From positions 16,468 through 80,467 of the forward strand of contig JARGPH010000025.1 of the NCBI GenBank assembly GCA_029213065.1: a stretch of 64,000 bases of DNA, given 5' to 3'. The notes under the pieces were generated by a model, which had not been told where the DNA came from, made no database searches, and worked only from the letters and a program-made list of their open reading frames with translations. A program made the translations under genes and the position numbers. Of this stretch, positions 53,416 to 62,167 are shown piece after piece (the first letter of the stretch is position 1; each line of letters starts with the position of its first letter). The DNA comes from Verrucomicrobiales bacterium (GTDB lineage: Bacteria; Verrucomicrobiota; Verrucomicrobiia; Verrucomicrobiales; DEV007).

Positions 53416-55374
53416 ATGTGCGGCATTGCCGGCCACTTTTCGGCCACTCCTCTACCAGAAACCACCCCTGACATTCTCGAGGGACAACTCGAAACGATCG
53501 TCCATCGCGGTCCCGACGGAAACGGACAGTTCGTGCTCCGCGACCGCGGCGTCGCCCTCGGGCACACGCGTCTCGCGATCAACGACCTCGTGGGAGGCTG
53601 TCAGCCACTCCACGCCGTTGACGACCGTTTTATTCTCACGACAAACGGTGAGTTCTACGATTTTAAACAGCACCGCGCCACGCTCATGGCGGAAGGCGAT
53701 CGCTTCATTACCAAATCGGATTCCGAGATTGCGATCGGGCTTTATCGAAAGTTCGGGCTCGATTTCACGGAGCATCTCCGCGGTGAATTTGCTTTCGCGC
53801 TCTACGACCGGCAGGAGGATGAACTGATTCTCCTCCGTGACCGCTTCGGAGTGCGACCGCTCTTCTACTGGCTCTCTCCTGACCAGACCAAGATCGTCTA
53901 CGGATCCGAGGCCAAGGCGGTTCTCGCGCATCCCGACGTTCCCGCCAAGCTCGATTCGAAAGCGGCGCTGCACCAGCTCATGCAGACGATCGCGCCGGGA
54001 ATGAGTGCGTTTGAAAATATTGTTTCGCTGGCACCGGGACACTTCCTGAGAATTCGGAAACGCGGTGGCAAACTTGATATCCACGAGCAGCGCTACTGGG
54101 ACTTTGACTTTCCGCATGAGGAATCCCGTCCTTCCAAAGTGGATGAGCAGGAGCACGTCGAACGCATTCGCGAGGAACTCATCAAAGCGATCGTGCTCCG
54201 TCTCGAAGCCGATGTGCCGGTGGGTTGCTACCTTTCCGGAGGAATTGATTCCTGCTGTATTCTCGGTCTCGCGACCGGGGCGATGCAGTCTCCGACCAAG
54301 GCCTACACGATCTCCTTCGATGACGATGCTTACGACGAAGCGCCTATCGCCAAAGAGATGGCTGAATCGATGGGGGCCGATCAGGAGGTGATTAATCTCA
54401 AGGCGGAAGACCTCTACGGGGAAAACTACGTCAACACCGTGTGGCATTGTGAGAGGACTTTTTACAACACCCTCGGGGTTGCCAAGAATCTCATGTCGAA
54501 GCGGGTTTGGGATTCCGGCTACCGCTGCGTCATCACCGGGGAAGGGGCCGACGAACTCTTTGCCGGCTACCCCGCGCTGAAACGCGACATGTTTCTTCAC
54601 GGGCTCAGTCACGAGCCCGACAACGTGCGGGCCGAGTATCAGGCCGCGCTTGAGAAAACCAACAAGCTTTTCAAAGGAGCGATCCTCGCCGAGAACCAGC
54701 GCCATCATGCGAAGTGGGAATCCCTCTGCGGATTCACCCCCTCGTGGATTCAACCGTGGATGGACACCCTCGACCTCGCCCGCCCGCTCCTCTCCGACGA
54801 ACTCCAGCGTGACCTCAAGGATTACGATCCGATCGAGGAAATCGCGAACCGTCTCGATGGTTCCATGTTAGAGGGGCGTCACCCCCTCGACATCGCGCAG
54901 TACACCTGGAGCAAGTGCCAGCTCGAAGGGCAGATTCTGAACTGGGGCGGGGACCGCGTCGACATGGCCAACTCGATGGAATCACGTCCCGCCTTCCTCG
55001 ATCACCATCTCGCTGCCGCGGCGGTGAACGTTCCGCCGAGCCTGAGAATCAAAGGCAACATCGAGAAGCACGTCCTCCGCGAAGCGGTCAAAGGCGTCCT
55101 CCCCGAAGTGCTCTACAAGCGTGAGAAGTTCGCCTTCATGGCGCCGCCCGCTCACACTGACAAAGCGAAAATGGCGAAGGTCGAGGAATTGATCAGCGAG
55201 TATCTCGACGAGAACACCGTCGGCGAAGCGGGGATCTGCTCACCGGAGCGCGTCAGCCAGTTTCTCACCGACTACCGCAACGACACCGATTCGACCTCAC
55301 TGGTGAGGAAAGATACCTTGCTGAATCACCTCATCACCCTTCACATCCTCCACCGGCAGTTTATCTCCTCATGA
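53416..55374 (+). CDS. asnB: Glutamine-hydrolysing asparagine synthase
   Basis: 652 residues. The N-terminal class II glutaminase begins M-C-G-I-A-G with the nucleophile Cys2, and the C-terminal ATP-pyrophosphatase domain has S-G-G-I-D-S (about 276-281) and G-E-G-A-D-E-L-F-A-G-Y. It makes amides from glutamine nitrogen and an acyl-adenylate. Asparagine is the standard product, but the operon context leaves room for a related substrate. It is coupled to the M20 gene by a four-base overlap. Confidence 0.92.
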   Translation: MCGIAGHFSATPLPETTPDILEGQLETIVHRGPDGNGQFVLRDRGVALGHTRLAINDLVGGCQPLHAVDDRFILTTNGEFYDFKQHRATLMAEGDRFITKSDSEIAIGLYRKFGLDFTEHLRGEFAFALYDRQEDELILLRDRFGVRPLFYWLSPDQTKIVYGSEAKAVLAHPDVPAKLDSKAALHQLMQTIAPGMSAFENIVSLAPGHFLRIRKRGGKLDIHEQRYWDFDFPHEESRPSKVDEQEHVERIREELIKAIVLRLEADVPVGCYLSGGIDSCCILGLATGAMQSPTKAYTISFDDDAYDEAPIAKEMAESMGADQEVINLKAEDLYGENYVNTVWHCERTFYNTLGVAKNLMSKRVWDSGYRCVITGEGADELFAGYPALKRDMFLHGLSHEPDNVRAEYQAALEKTNKLFKGAILAENQRHHAKWESLCGFTPSWIQPWMDTLDLARPLLSDELQRDLKDYDPIEEIANRLDGSMLEGRHPLDIAQYTWSKCQLEGQILNWGGDRVDMANSMESRPAFLDHHLAAAAVNVPPSLRIKGNIEKHVLREAVKGVLPEVLYKREKFAFMAPPAHTDKAKMAKVEELISEYLDENTVGEAGICSPERVSQFLTDYRNDTDSTSLVRKDTLLNHLITLHILHRQFISS

Positions 55375-56609
55375 AAGATCTCTCGGTCGACATCGAACGC
55401 ATCAAAAAGGATATTCTCGAGCTCGCGAAAATCGGCTTCGATGAACGCGACCGGGGAATCTATCGCATGGCCTTTTCGGAAAAGGACATGGAGGGGAAGC
55501 AGTGGCTTCTTCACCGCATCGAGGAGTGCAATCTCACTCCCGCGAGTGACGGGGCCGCGAACATTTCGGGGATTCTCGAGGGGAAAGAGGATTCTCCACG
55601 CGTTTACGTCGGATCGCATATCGATACGGTTCCCTGTGCCGGAATGCTCGACGGCACTCTCGGGGTCATCGTCGGACTGGAATGCCTCCGCGTCTTGAAA
55701 GATTCGGGTGCGTCGCTCGCGAAAACGATCGAGCTGATCGCCTTTTCCGATGAAGAGGGACGCTTCGGCGGCACCTTCGGATCGGAGGCCTTTACCGGCT
55801 TCCTTTCTCTGGAAAAAGTCCGCAGCGCGGCCGACCTCAACGGGATCCCCCTGCACGACGCGATGCTCACCCACGGTCTCGACCCCATGAAAGCGCTCGA
55901 TGCGCGGCGGCAGCCCGATCAGATCGATTCCTATCTCGAGCTCCACATCGAGCAGGGCCCCGTCCTCGACGAGCAACACCTCCAGGTCGGAATCGTCGAG
56001 TCCATCACCGGACTGCAATCCTGGTCGCTCCGCTTTGACGGCGAAGCCAATCACGCCGGGACCACCCCGATGAATTACCGGAAAGATGCCTTTATGGGGC
56101 TCGCGGATTTTGCCCACGAGCTTCCGCGCATCCTCGAGGAAAACGGAGGCGAGAACAGTCGCGCCACGATTGGTAATGCCGAAATCCTCCCCGGGGCGCC
56201 GAACTCCGTTCCCGGTGCGGTTGAATTCTCACTCGATTTTCGCGATCCCTCGACCGAGACACTCGAAGCCCTCTCGCAGGCCTTCCAGAAAGCGCTCGCC
56301 GCCATTTCAAGACGACGCGGCCTCAAGTTTGAAACACACGTGCAGGGGGAAATTCTCCCCGTGGACTCCGACAAGCGACTCACCGGAATTCTCAAAGAAG
56401 AGGCCGAGCGCCTCAAGCTTCGTCACCTCACGATGCTGAGTGGTGCCGCCCACGATGCCCAGCTCGTCGGTCGAATCGCGCCGATGGCGATGATCTTTGT
56501 CCCGAGCCGGAAAGGGCTCAGTCACTCTCCGGAGGAATGGACCCCGTGGGAGGATATCGAGGCGGGCGCGAATCTTATGCTCGCAGCCCTTTGCAAACTG
56601 GCGGGCTGA
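55371..56609 (+). CDS. M20 family N-carbamoyl-amino acid/allantoate amidohydrolase
   Basis: 412 residues. The di-metal site and family signatures are clear: G-S-H-I-D-T-V-P then G-M-L-D-G-T-L-G-V; S-D-E-E-G-R-F-G-G-T-F-G-S; L-E-L-H-I-E-Q-G-P-V-L; A-N-H-A-G-T-T-P-M. This hydantoinase/carbamoylase group hydrolyses N-carbamoyl amino acids, ureidopropionate or allantoate to release ammonia and CO2. No signal peptide, so cytoplasmic. It starts within the asnB stop. The substrate is probably related to the product of the carbamoyltransferase gene. Confidence 0.92.
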   Translation: MKDLSVDIERIKKDILELAKIGFDERDRGIYRMAFSEKDMEGKQWLLHRIEECNLTPASDGAANISGILEGKEDSPRVYVGSHIDTVPCAGMLDGTLGVIVGLECLRVLKDSGASLAKTIELIAFSDEEGRFGGTFGSEAFTGFLSLEKVRSAADLNGIPLHDAMLTHGLDPMKALDARRQPDQIDSYLELHIEQGPVLDEQHLQVGIVESITGLQSWSLRFDGEANHAGTTPMNYRKDAFMGLADFAHELPRILEENGGENSRATIGNAEILPGAPNSVPGAVEFSLDFRDPSTETLEALSQAFQKALAAISRRRGLKFETHVQGEILPVDSDKRLTGILKEEAERLKLRHLTMLSGAAHDAQLVGRIAPMAMIFVPSRKGLSHSPEEWTPWEDIEAGANLMLAALCKLAG

Positions 56610-56632
56610 ATTTTACCTGCTAACCTCTCCCT

Positions 56633-57382
56633 ATGTCCGAGACCCCAAAAGAAGATCCTCTCAAGAAAATTTACCGGGATTCCTTCGTCGAAAACCCGAA
56701 GCACCAGGTTGATCTCAGCAATCGCGACACCGCCCTGCTCTGCATCGATATGCAGTACCTCGATGCCGCCGAAGGCTACGGTCTTTTCAAAGACTACGAG
56801 AGCTCCCCGGTTCCTCTCGAGGAAATGCGCTACTACTTTGACCGGCTCACCGACACCGTATTCCCGAACGTCCACAATCTGCAGAACTGCTTCCGCGCCC
56901 ACGGGCTCGAAGTCATCCACGTGCGGATTCAGTCGCTGACCCGCGACGGCCGGGATCGTTCCAAAGGACACAAACGCCTCGAGCTGCACGCCGCCCCCGA
57001 CTCGGGCGACGCCTGCTTCGTTGAGGAAGTCGCGCCGGTCGGAGATGAAATCATCATCAACAAAACCGCGAGCGGTGTCTTTTCCTCGACCAATCTTCAC
57101 TATGTACTGAACAACCTCGGGATCAGTTCTCTCTATATCGTCGGTGTCTATACCAACGAATGTGTCGAAACCACGGTTCGCGCCGCCTGCGACCTTGGGT
57201 ATCTCGTCACCATGGTCGACGACTGCTGCGCCACCCAGACTCCCGAGCTCCACGAGGCCAGTCTCAAGACCCTGAGGAATCGTTACTCGAGGATTGTCTC
57301 GACCGACGAAGCGATCAGCGAGATCGAGGTGAATGTGGAGGAGGAGGCGGCGAGTCTTGGAGGAGTAGGCTTGGAGAAGTAA
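56633..57382 (+). CDS. Isochorismatase-like cysteine amidohydrolase
   Basis: 249 residues of the cysteine hydrolase family. The catalytic triad is visible as Asp in C-I-D-M-Q, Lys in N-K-T-A-S-G-V-F and Cys in N-E-C-V-E-T-T-V-R. The family includes N-carbamoylsarcosine amidase, RutB and nicotinamidase, all cleaving amide or carbamoyl bonds. It is the last gene of the operon, 23 bases after the M20 gene, and is followed by repeats. The substrate is unknown. Confidence 0.9.
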   Translation: MSETPKEDPLKKIYRDSFVENPKHQVDLSNRDTALLCIDMQYLDAAEGYGLFKDYESSPVPLEEMRYYFDRLTDTVFPNVHNLQNCFRAHGLEVIHVRIQSLTRDGRDRSKGHKRLELHAAPDSGDACFVEEVAPVGDEIIINKTASGVFSSTNLHYVLNNLGISSLYIVGVYTNECVETTVRAACDLGYLVTMVDDCCATQTPELHEASLKTLRNRYSRIVSTDEAISEIEVNVEEEAASLGGVGLEK

Positions 57383-57424
57383 AGTAGTAGAGGAGTAAAG
57401 AAGTAGAGAATCGGATGGGCTTTG

Positions 57425-58075
57425 GGGCGTGCGGGCTTGCGTCTTTTCTGCAGGCGAGGGTCGTGATCTCGCTTCTGCGCACCCGCCGGACTTGATGTAG
57501 CACGGGTTTTCAACCCGTGTTCACTGCCTACCCGATCAAAGGCACCGGCGGACGGGCTCCGCACACGGGTTGGAAACCCATCTTACTTTTTTGCTCTGGA
57601 TGGGTGGCAGCCTCTTCAGCAGGCGAGGGCCGCGACCTCGCTTCTTCGTACCCGCCGGACCTGATGTAGCACGGGTTTTCAACCCGTGTTCACTGCCTAT
57701 CCGATCAAAGTCTCCGGCGGATGGGCTCCGCACACGGGTTGGAAACCCATCTTACTTTTTTTGCTCTGGATGGTTGGCAGCCTCTTCTGCAGGCGAGGGC
57801 CGCGATCTCGCTTCTTCGCACCCGTCGGACCTGATGTAGCACGGGTTTTCAACCCGTGTTCACTGCCTACCCGATCAGAGACTCCGGCGGATGGGCTCCG
57901 CACACGGGTTGGAAACCCGTGTTACTTTTTTGCTCTGAATGGTTGGCAGTCTCTTCTGCAGGCGACGGCCGTGACCTCGCTTCTTCGCATCCGCCGGACC
58001 TGATGTAGCACGGGTTTTCTACCCGTGTTCACTGCCTATCCGATCAGAGACTCCGGCGGATGGGCTCCGAAAAGC
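57425..58075. repeat. Four tandem ~170-bp repeats
   Basis: The unit includes gatgtagcacgggttttc followed by aacccgtg (a hairpin) and then tgttcactgcctacccgatc. Later cacacgggttggaaacccat forms another hairpin, and cttctgcaggcgagggccgc precedes the next copy. Anchors at 57494, 57663, 57833 and 58002 give periods of 169, 170 and 169. Copies differ at a few bases. It separates the isochorismatase gene from the type I RM locus. There is no unique spacer, so it is not CRISPR. Confidence 0.9.
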
Positions 58076-58121
58076 AAAAAAGACTACCTTCTTCAGGGGC
58101 GCGATTTTTCGTCCGCGATCG

Positions 58122-58150
58122 TTGGATTTGTGTTAGAGAATAGCTATACT
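58122..58150 (+). promoter_or_regulatory. Candidate sigma-70 promoter for the restriction locus
   Basis: ttggat (58122-58127) and tatact (58145-58150) are separated by 17 bases. The -10 matches the consensus at five of six positions; the -35 is weak. It lies just after the tandem repeats and upstream of the hsdR fragment and hsdR. Confidence 0.45.
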
Positions 58151-58170
58151 AGACACTTTTCCGCATTCCG

Positions 58171-58332
58171 TTGACACCCGAAGCACAGTCCCGCCACAAC
58201 ATCGACGCGCAGCTGGTCGCGGCGGGCTGGAGTGTGCCGTCGCTGGGAAGGCCTGCTGACCATATCCTGATGACTGGTAAACGGGACTGCTTTTCGAATT
58301 CCGCTAATCTTGAAACAAGTTTCGCCGCATGA
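58171..58332 (+). pseudogene. Possible remnant of another type I R subunit N-terminus
   Basis: A 53-residue frame beginning with TTG at 58171 reads T-P-E-A-Q-S-R-H-N-I-D-A-Q-L-V-A-A-G-W-S, which looks like the first residues of some type I R subunits (TPE-x-x-R-x-x-ID-x-x-L-x-x-x-GW). After about 20 residues the likeness ends, and the frame stops at 58332. The stop overlaps the ATG of hsdR (ATGA), so it could be translated and coupled. It may be a leftover from replacement of one R-M allele by another, or a small leader. Confidence 0.5.
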
Positions 58333-60680
58333 CCCCGCAGGAAAAACAGCAACTCAGCGAAATCGACATCTGCGATTTGTTCATTACCCCGTCTATCACA
58401 AAGGCAGGTTGGGAACAGCTCACTCAGATTCGTCGCGAGGTCACCCTCACACCCGGCCCCGTCGTGGTGCGGGGAAACATGTCCTCCCGCAACAAGAAAA
58501 AGAAGAAGTTCGCCGACTACGTGCTGCAAAAGGAAACCGGCGTTCCCATCGCCATTGTTGAAGCCAAGGACAACAAGCACACCGTGAGTCAGGGGATGCA
58601 GCAGGCGCTTGGTTACGCGGGCATCCTCGATGTTCCTTCCGCCTTCAGCTCCAACGGCGACGCTTTCGCCTCCCACAACAAAGTCCCCGCACCCGGCGAA
58701 GACATCGAATGCGAACTGCCCCTCGATTCCTTTCCCTCGCCCGACGAAATCTGGAAGCGCTACAAAAAGCACCGCGATATCGAGGATGACGAAGAAGAGC
58801 TCGTCCTCGAGCCTTACCACAAGGACGCCTACGGCAAAGAGCCCCGTTACTACCAGACCGAAGCCATCAACCGCGTCATGGAGGCTGTCGCCAAAGGTCA
58901 GAAACGGCTCCTGCTCGTCATGGCCACCGGCACCGGCAAGACCTACACCACCTTCCAGATCATCTGGCGTCTCTGGAAAGCGGAGAAAGCTAAGCGCACC
59001 CTCTTCCTCGTCGATCGAAACATTCTCGCCGACCAGACCCTCGTCAATGACTTCAAGCCCTTCGGCCCGGTCATGACCAAGATCAAGAACCGAAAGATTG
59101 ATCCCTCTTACGAAATCTACCTCGGCCTCTACCAGGCCCTCACCGGCCCCGACGAAGCAGACAAAATTTTCAAGTCTGTCTCTCGCGACTTCTTCGACCT
59201 CATCATCATCGACGAGTGCCATCGTGGCAGCGCTTCGGAAGATTCCGCCTGGCGGGAAATTCTCGATTACTTCTCCGGCGCTACCCAGATCGGCCTTACC
59301 GCGACCCCCAAGGAAACCAAATACGTTTCCAACATCACTTACTTCGGCGAGCCGGTTTACACCTACAAACTCAAAGAAGGTATCGAAGACGGCTTCCTCG
59401 CGCCCTATAAAGTCGTCCGCTACCACCTCGACAAAGACCTCATCGGCTGGACCCCGCCCGAAGGCATGACCGATGATCTGGGAAAGGAAATCGAGCAGCG
59501 CACCTACAACCAGAAGGACATGGATCGCATCCTCGTCCTCAACCAGCGCACCAAGCTTGTCGCCAGATGCGTCATGCAGCTCCTCAACGCGACCGATCCC
59601 TTTTCCAAGACCATCATCTTCTGCGAAGACATCGACCACGCCGAGCGCATGCGCGTCGCCATCACCAACGAAGCGGGGCAGCTCGCCCTCGACAATCCCA
59701 AATACGTCATGCGCATCACCGGTGACAGCGTCGAGGGCAAGGCCGAACTCGACAACTTTATCGACCCCGAGTCCAAGTTCCCCGTGATCGCCACGACCTC
59801 CGAGCTGCTCACTACCGGAGTCGACGCCAAGACCTGCAAGCTCATCGTCCTCGACAAAACCATCAACTCCATGACCACCTTCAAGCAGATTGTCGGTCGC
59901 GGCACCCGGATTGAAGAAGAGTATGGCAAATACTTCTTCACCGTGATGGATTTCAAGAACGCCACCGAGCTTTTCAAGGATCCCGACTTTGACGGTGACC
60001 CTGTCGTCATCTACGAGCCCGGGCCCGATGACGATCCCGTGCCTCCCGATCCGGACCCTGAACCCGGCGGGACCGTGGAAGAGCCGCCCGGAGTGGAATA
60101 TGGCTCCAAAAAAATCCACGTCAGCGGTGTTGAGGTCAAGATCCTCGCCAAGACCGTTGAGTATCGCGGCGACGACGGCCAGATGGTCACCGAATCCTAC
60201 GCCGACTACAGCCGCAAGAACATCCTCAACGAATACGCCTCGCTCGACGACTTCATCAACAAGTGGAACAGCACCAAAAAGAAGGCCGCCATCGTCGCGG
60301 AACTGGAAGACTACGGCATCGAGCTTCCCAAGCTCGCCGAAGAGGTCGGCAAAGACTACGGCGACTTCGATCTCATTTGCCACATCGCCTACGACGCGCC
60401 GCCGCTCACTCGAAAAGAACGCGCCGACAACGTGAAAAAGCGTGACTACTTCACCAAATACGGAGATCAGGCCCGGGCCGTCCTTGAGGCGCTTCTCGAC
60501 AAATACGCCGACGAAGGCGTCACCTGTATTGAAAACAACAACATCCTCAAGCAGGCTCCCTTCAACACTGTCGGCACCCCCGTTGAGATCATCAACGACG
60601 TCTTCGGCGGCAAGGCAAACTACGAAAACGCGCTCCATGACCTCGAGCGTGAACTCTTTGACCAAAAACGATCAGCATGA
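58329..60680 (+). CDS. hsdR: Type I restriction enzyme R subunit
   Basis: 783 residues, somewhat short for the family. The N-terminal nuclease has D63, E78-A-K80 and the Q-G-M-Q-Q motif of PD-(D/E)xK enzymes. The translocase motor has A-T-G-T-G-K-T (199-205), D-E-C-H, G-L-T-A-T-P and Q-I-V-G-R-G-T-R. The C-terminal region binds the methylase. It overlaps hsdM by four bases (ATGA). The codon usage is rich in C-ending codons, which creates a long antisense open frame that is not a gene. Confidence 0.95.
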   Translation: MTPQEKQQLSEIDICDLFITPSITKAGWEQLTQIRREVTLTPGPVVVRGNMSSRNKKKKKFADYVLQKETGVPIAIVEAKDNKHTVSQGMQQALGYAGILDVPSAFSSNGDAFASHNKVPAPGEDIECELPLDSFPSPDEIWKRYKKHRDIEDDEEELVLEPYHKDAYGKEPRYYQTEAINRVMEAVAKGQKRLLLVMATGTGKTYTTFQIIWRLWKAEKAKRTLFLVDRNILADQTLVNDFKPFGPVMTKIKNRKIDPSYEIYLGLYQALTGPDEADKIFKSVSRDFFDLIIIDECHRGSASEDSAWREILDYFSGATQIGLTATPKETKYVSNITYFGEPVYTYKLKEGIEDGFLAPYKVVRYHLDKDLIGWTPPEGMTDDLGKEIEQRTYNQKDMDRILVLNQRTKLVARCVMQLLNATDPFSKTIIFCEDIDHAERMRVAITNEAGQLALDNPKYVMRITGDSVEGKAELDNFIDPESKFPVIATTSELLTTGVDAKTCKLIVLDKTINSMTTFKQIVGRGTRIEEEYGKYFFTVMDFKNATELFKDPDFDGDPVVIYEPGPDDDPVPPDPDPEPGGTVEEPPGVEYGSKKIHVSGVEVKILAKTVEYRGDDGQMVTESYADYSRKNILNEYASLDDFINKWNSTKKKAAIVAELEDYGIELPKLAEEVGKDYGDFDLICHIAYDAPPLTRKERADNVKKRDYFTKYGDQARAVLEALLDKYADEGVTCIENNNILKQAPFNTVGTPVEIINDVFGGKANYENALHDLERELFDQKRSA

Positions 60681-62167
60681 GCAACGTCAGCGGAACCATC
60701 AAATCCATCCAGGACATCATGCGCAAGGATGTCGGCGTCGACGGCGACGCGCAGCGCATCAGCCAGCTCGTCTGGATGTTCTTTCTCAAAATCTACGACG
60801 ACCGCGAGGACCAGATTGAACTCCTCGAAGACGACTACCAGTCGCCCCTCCCCGAGCACCTTCGCTGGCGCAACTGGGCCGCCGACCCCGAAGGCATGAC
60901 CGGCGATGCCCTCAGCGACTTCGTCAATCTCCAGCTCTTTCCCACGCTCAAGGAAAAGCTCACCCTCGAAGGGCCGAACAGCAAACGCGCCCAGGTCATC
61001 CGCAACGTCTTCGAGGATGCCTACAACTACATGAAGTCCGGCACACTGATCCGGCAGGTCATCAACAAGATCAACGAGATCAACTTCAACAACACCGAAG
61101 ACCGCCACACCTTCGGCAACATCTACGAGCAAATCCTCAAGGACCTGCAGAGCGCCGGCAATGCGGGCGAATTCTACACCCCGCGCGCCGTCACTCAGTT
61201 TATCGTCAACCGCGTCGACCCGCAGCTCGATGAAACCGTGCTCGACCCCGCCTGCGGCACCGGCGGCTTTCTTGCCTGTGTCATCGATCACAAGCGAAGC
61301 CACTACGTCAAATCCGCCAAAGACGAAGAAGCCCTCATCCACAGCATTCACGGCGTCGAAAAGAAAGCCCTCCCGCACATGCTCTGCATGACCAACATGA
61401 TCCTGCACGGCATCGATACTCCGACCAATATCCGGCACGACAACACGCTCAGCCGCCCCTACAAAGACTACGGCAACAAAGATCGCGTCAACGTCATCGT
61501 CACCAACCCGCCCTTCGGTGGCACCGAGGAGGACGGCATCGAGAACAACTTTCCCGCCAACCTCCGCACCCGCGAGACCGCCGACCTCTTTATGGCGCTC
61601 ATCGTCAAGCTGCTGAAAAGCCACGGTCGCGCCGCCGTCGTCCTGCCCGATGGCTTCCTCTTCGGCGAGGGCATGAAAACCCGCCTCAAGCAGGACCTCC
61701 TCGAGAAATGCCATCTCCACACCATCGTCCGCCTCCCCAACGGCGTCTTCAATCCCTACACCGGCATCAAGACGAACATTCTCTTCTTCACCAAGAAGCC
61801 CGAGAGTGAGCAACCGGGCACGAAGGAGGTTTGGTTTTACGAGCACCCCTACCCGGAAGGCGTCGTCAGCTACAACAAGACCAAGCCGATGCGTTTCGAA
61901 GAGTTCCAGACCGAGATCGATTGGTGGGGCTCGGAGAAGGATGACTTCAAGAGCCGCGTCGAGACGGAGCAAGCCTGGAAAGTCAGCATCGAAGACATCG
62001 CCGCTCGCAACTACAATCTCGACATCAGCAACCCGCATGTGGGCGAGGCGGTGACTCACGACCCCGAGGAATTGCTGGCCCAATACCGGGGGCAGCAAGG
62101 GGAAATTCAGGAGCTGCGGGATGAGTTGAAATCCATTTTAGCGAACGCCCTGGCGGGAGAAAAGTGA
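60677..62167 (+). CDS. hsdM: Type I DNA methyltransferase M subunit
   Basis: 496 residues. An N-terminal helical domain (about 1-150) precedes the adenine methylase core with the AdoMet motif D190-P-A-C-G-T-G-G-F-L and the catalytic N-P-P-F (about 277-280). It forms M2S1 with HsdS to methylate adenines at the recognition site. The start overlaps hsdR and the stop overlaps the hsdS start (TGATG). Confidence 0.96.
   Translation: MSNVSGTIKSIQDIMRKDVGVDGDAQRISQLVWMFFLKIYDDREDQIELLEDDYQSPLPEHLRWRNWAADPEGMTGDALSDFVNLQLFPTLKEKLTLEGPNSKRAQVIRNVFEDAYNYMKSGTLIRQVINKINEINFNNTEDRHTFGNIYEQILKDLQSAGNAGEFYTPRAVTQFIVNRVDPQLDETVLDPACGTGGFLACVIDHKRSHYVKSAKDEEALIHSIHGVEKKALPHMLCMTNMILHGIDTPTNIRHDNTLSRPYKDYGNKDRVNVIVTNPPFGGTEEDGIENNFPANLRTRETADLFMALIVKLLKSHGRAAVVLPDGFLFGEGMKTRLKQDLLEKCHLHTIVRLPNGVFNPYTGIKTNILFFTKKPESEQPGTKEVWFYEHPYPEGVVSYNKTKPMRFEEFQTEIDWWGSEKDDFKSRVETEQAWKVSIEDIAARNYNLDISNPHVGEAVTHDPEELLAQYRGQQGEIQELRDELKSILANALAGEK

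Noticed and set aside
53452..54753. 433-residue minus-strand frame opposite asnB
   Set aside because: Antisense to a gene with clear catalytic motifs.
57425..58075. Possible CRISPR array
   Set aside because: The units are ~170 bp and repeat in full with no unique spacers; no cas genes nearby.
58149..60665. 838-residue open frame on the minus strand opposite hsdR
   Set aside because: It is an antisense shadow created by the C-ending codons of hsdR; its product is a Val/Phe/Gly/Asp-rich sequence without domains.
60620..62098. 492-residue open frame on the minus strand opposite hsdM
   Set aside because: Same cause: antisense shadow with biased composition, no family motif, and no ribosome site.
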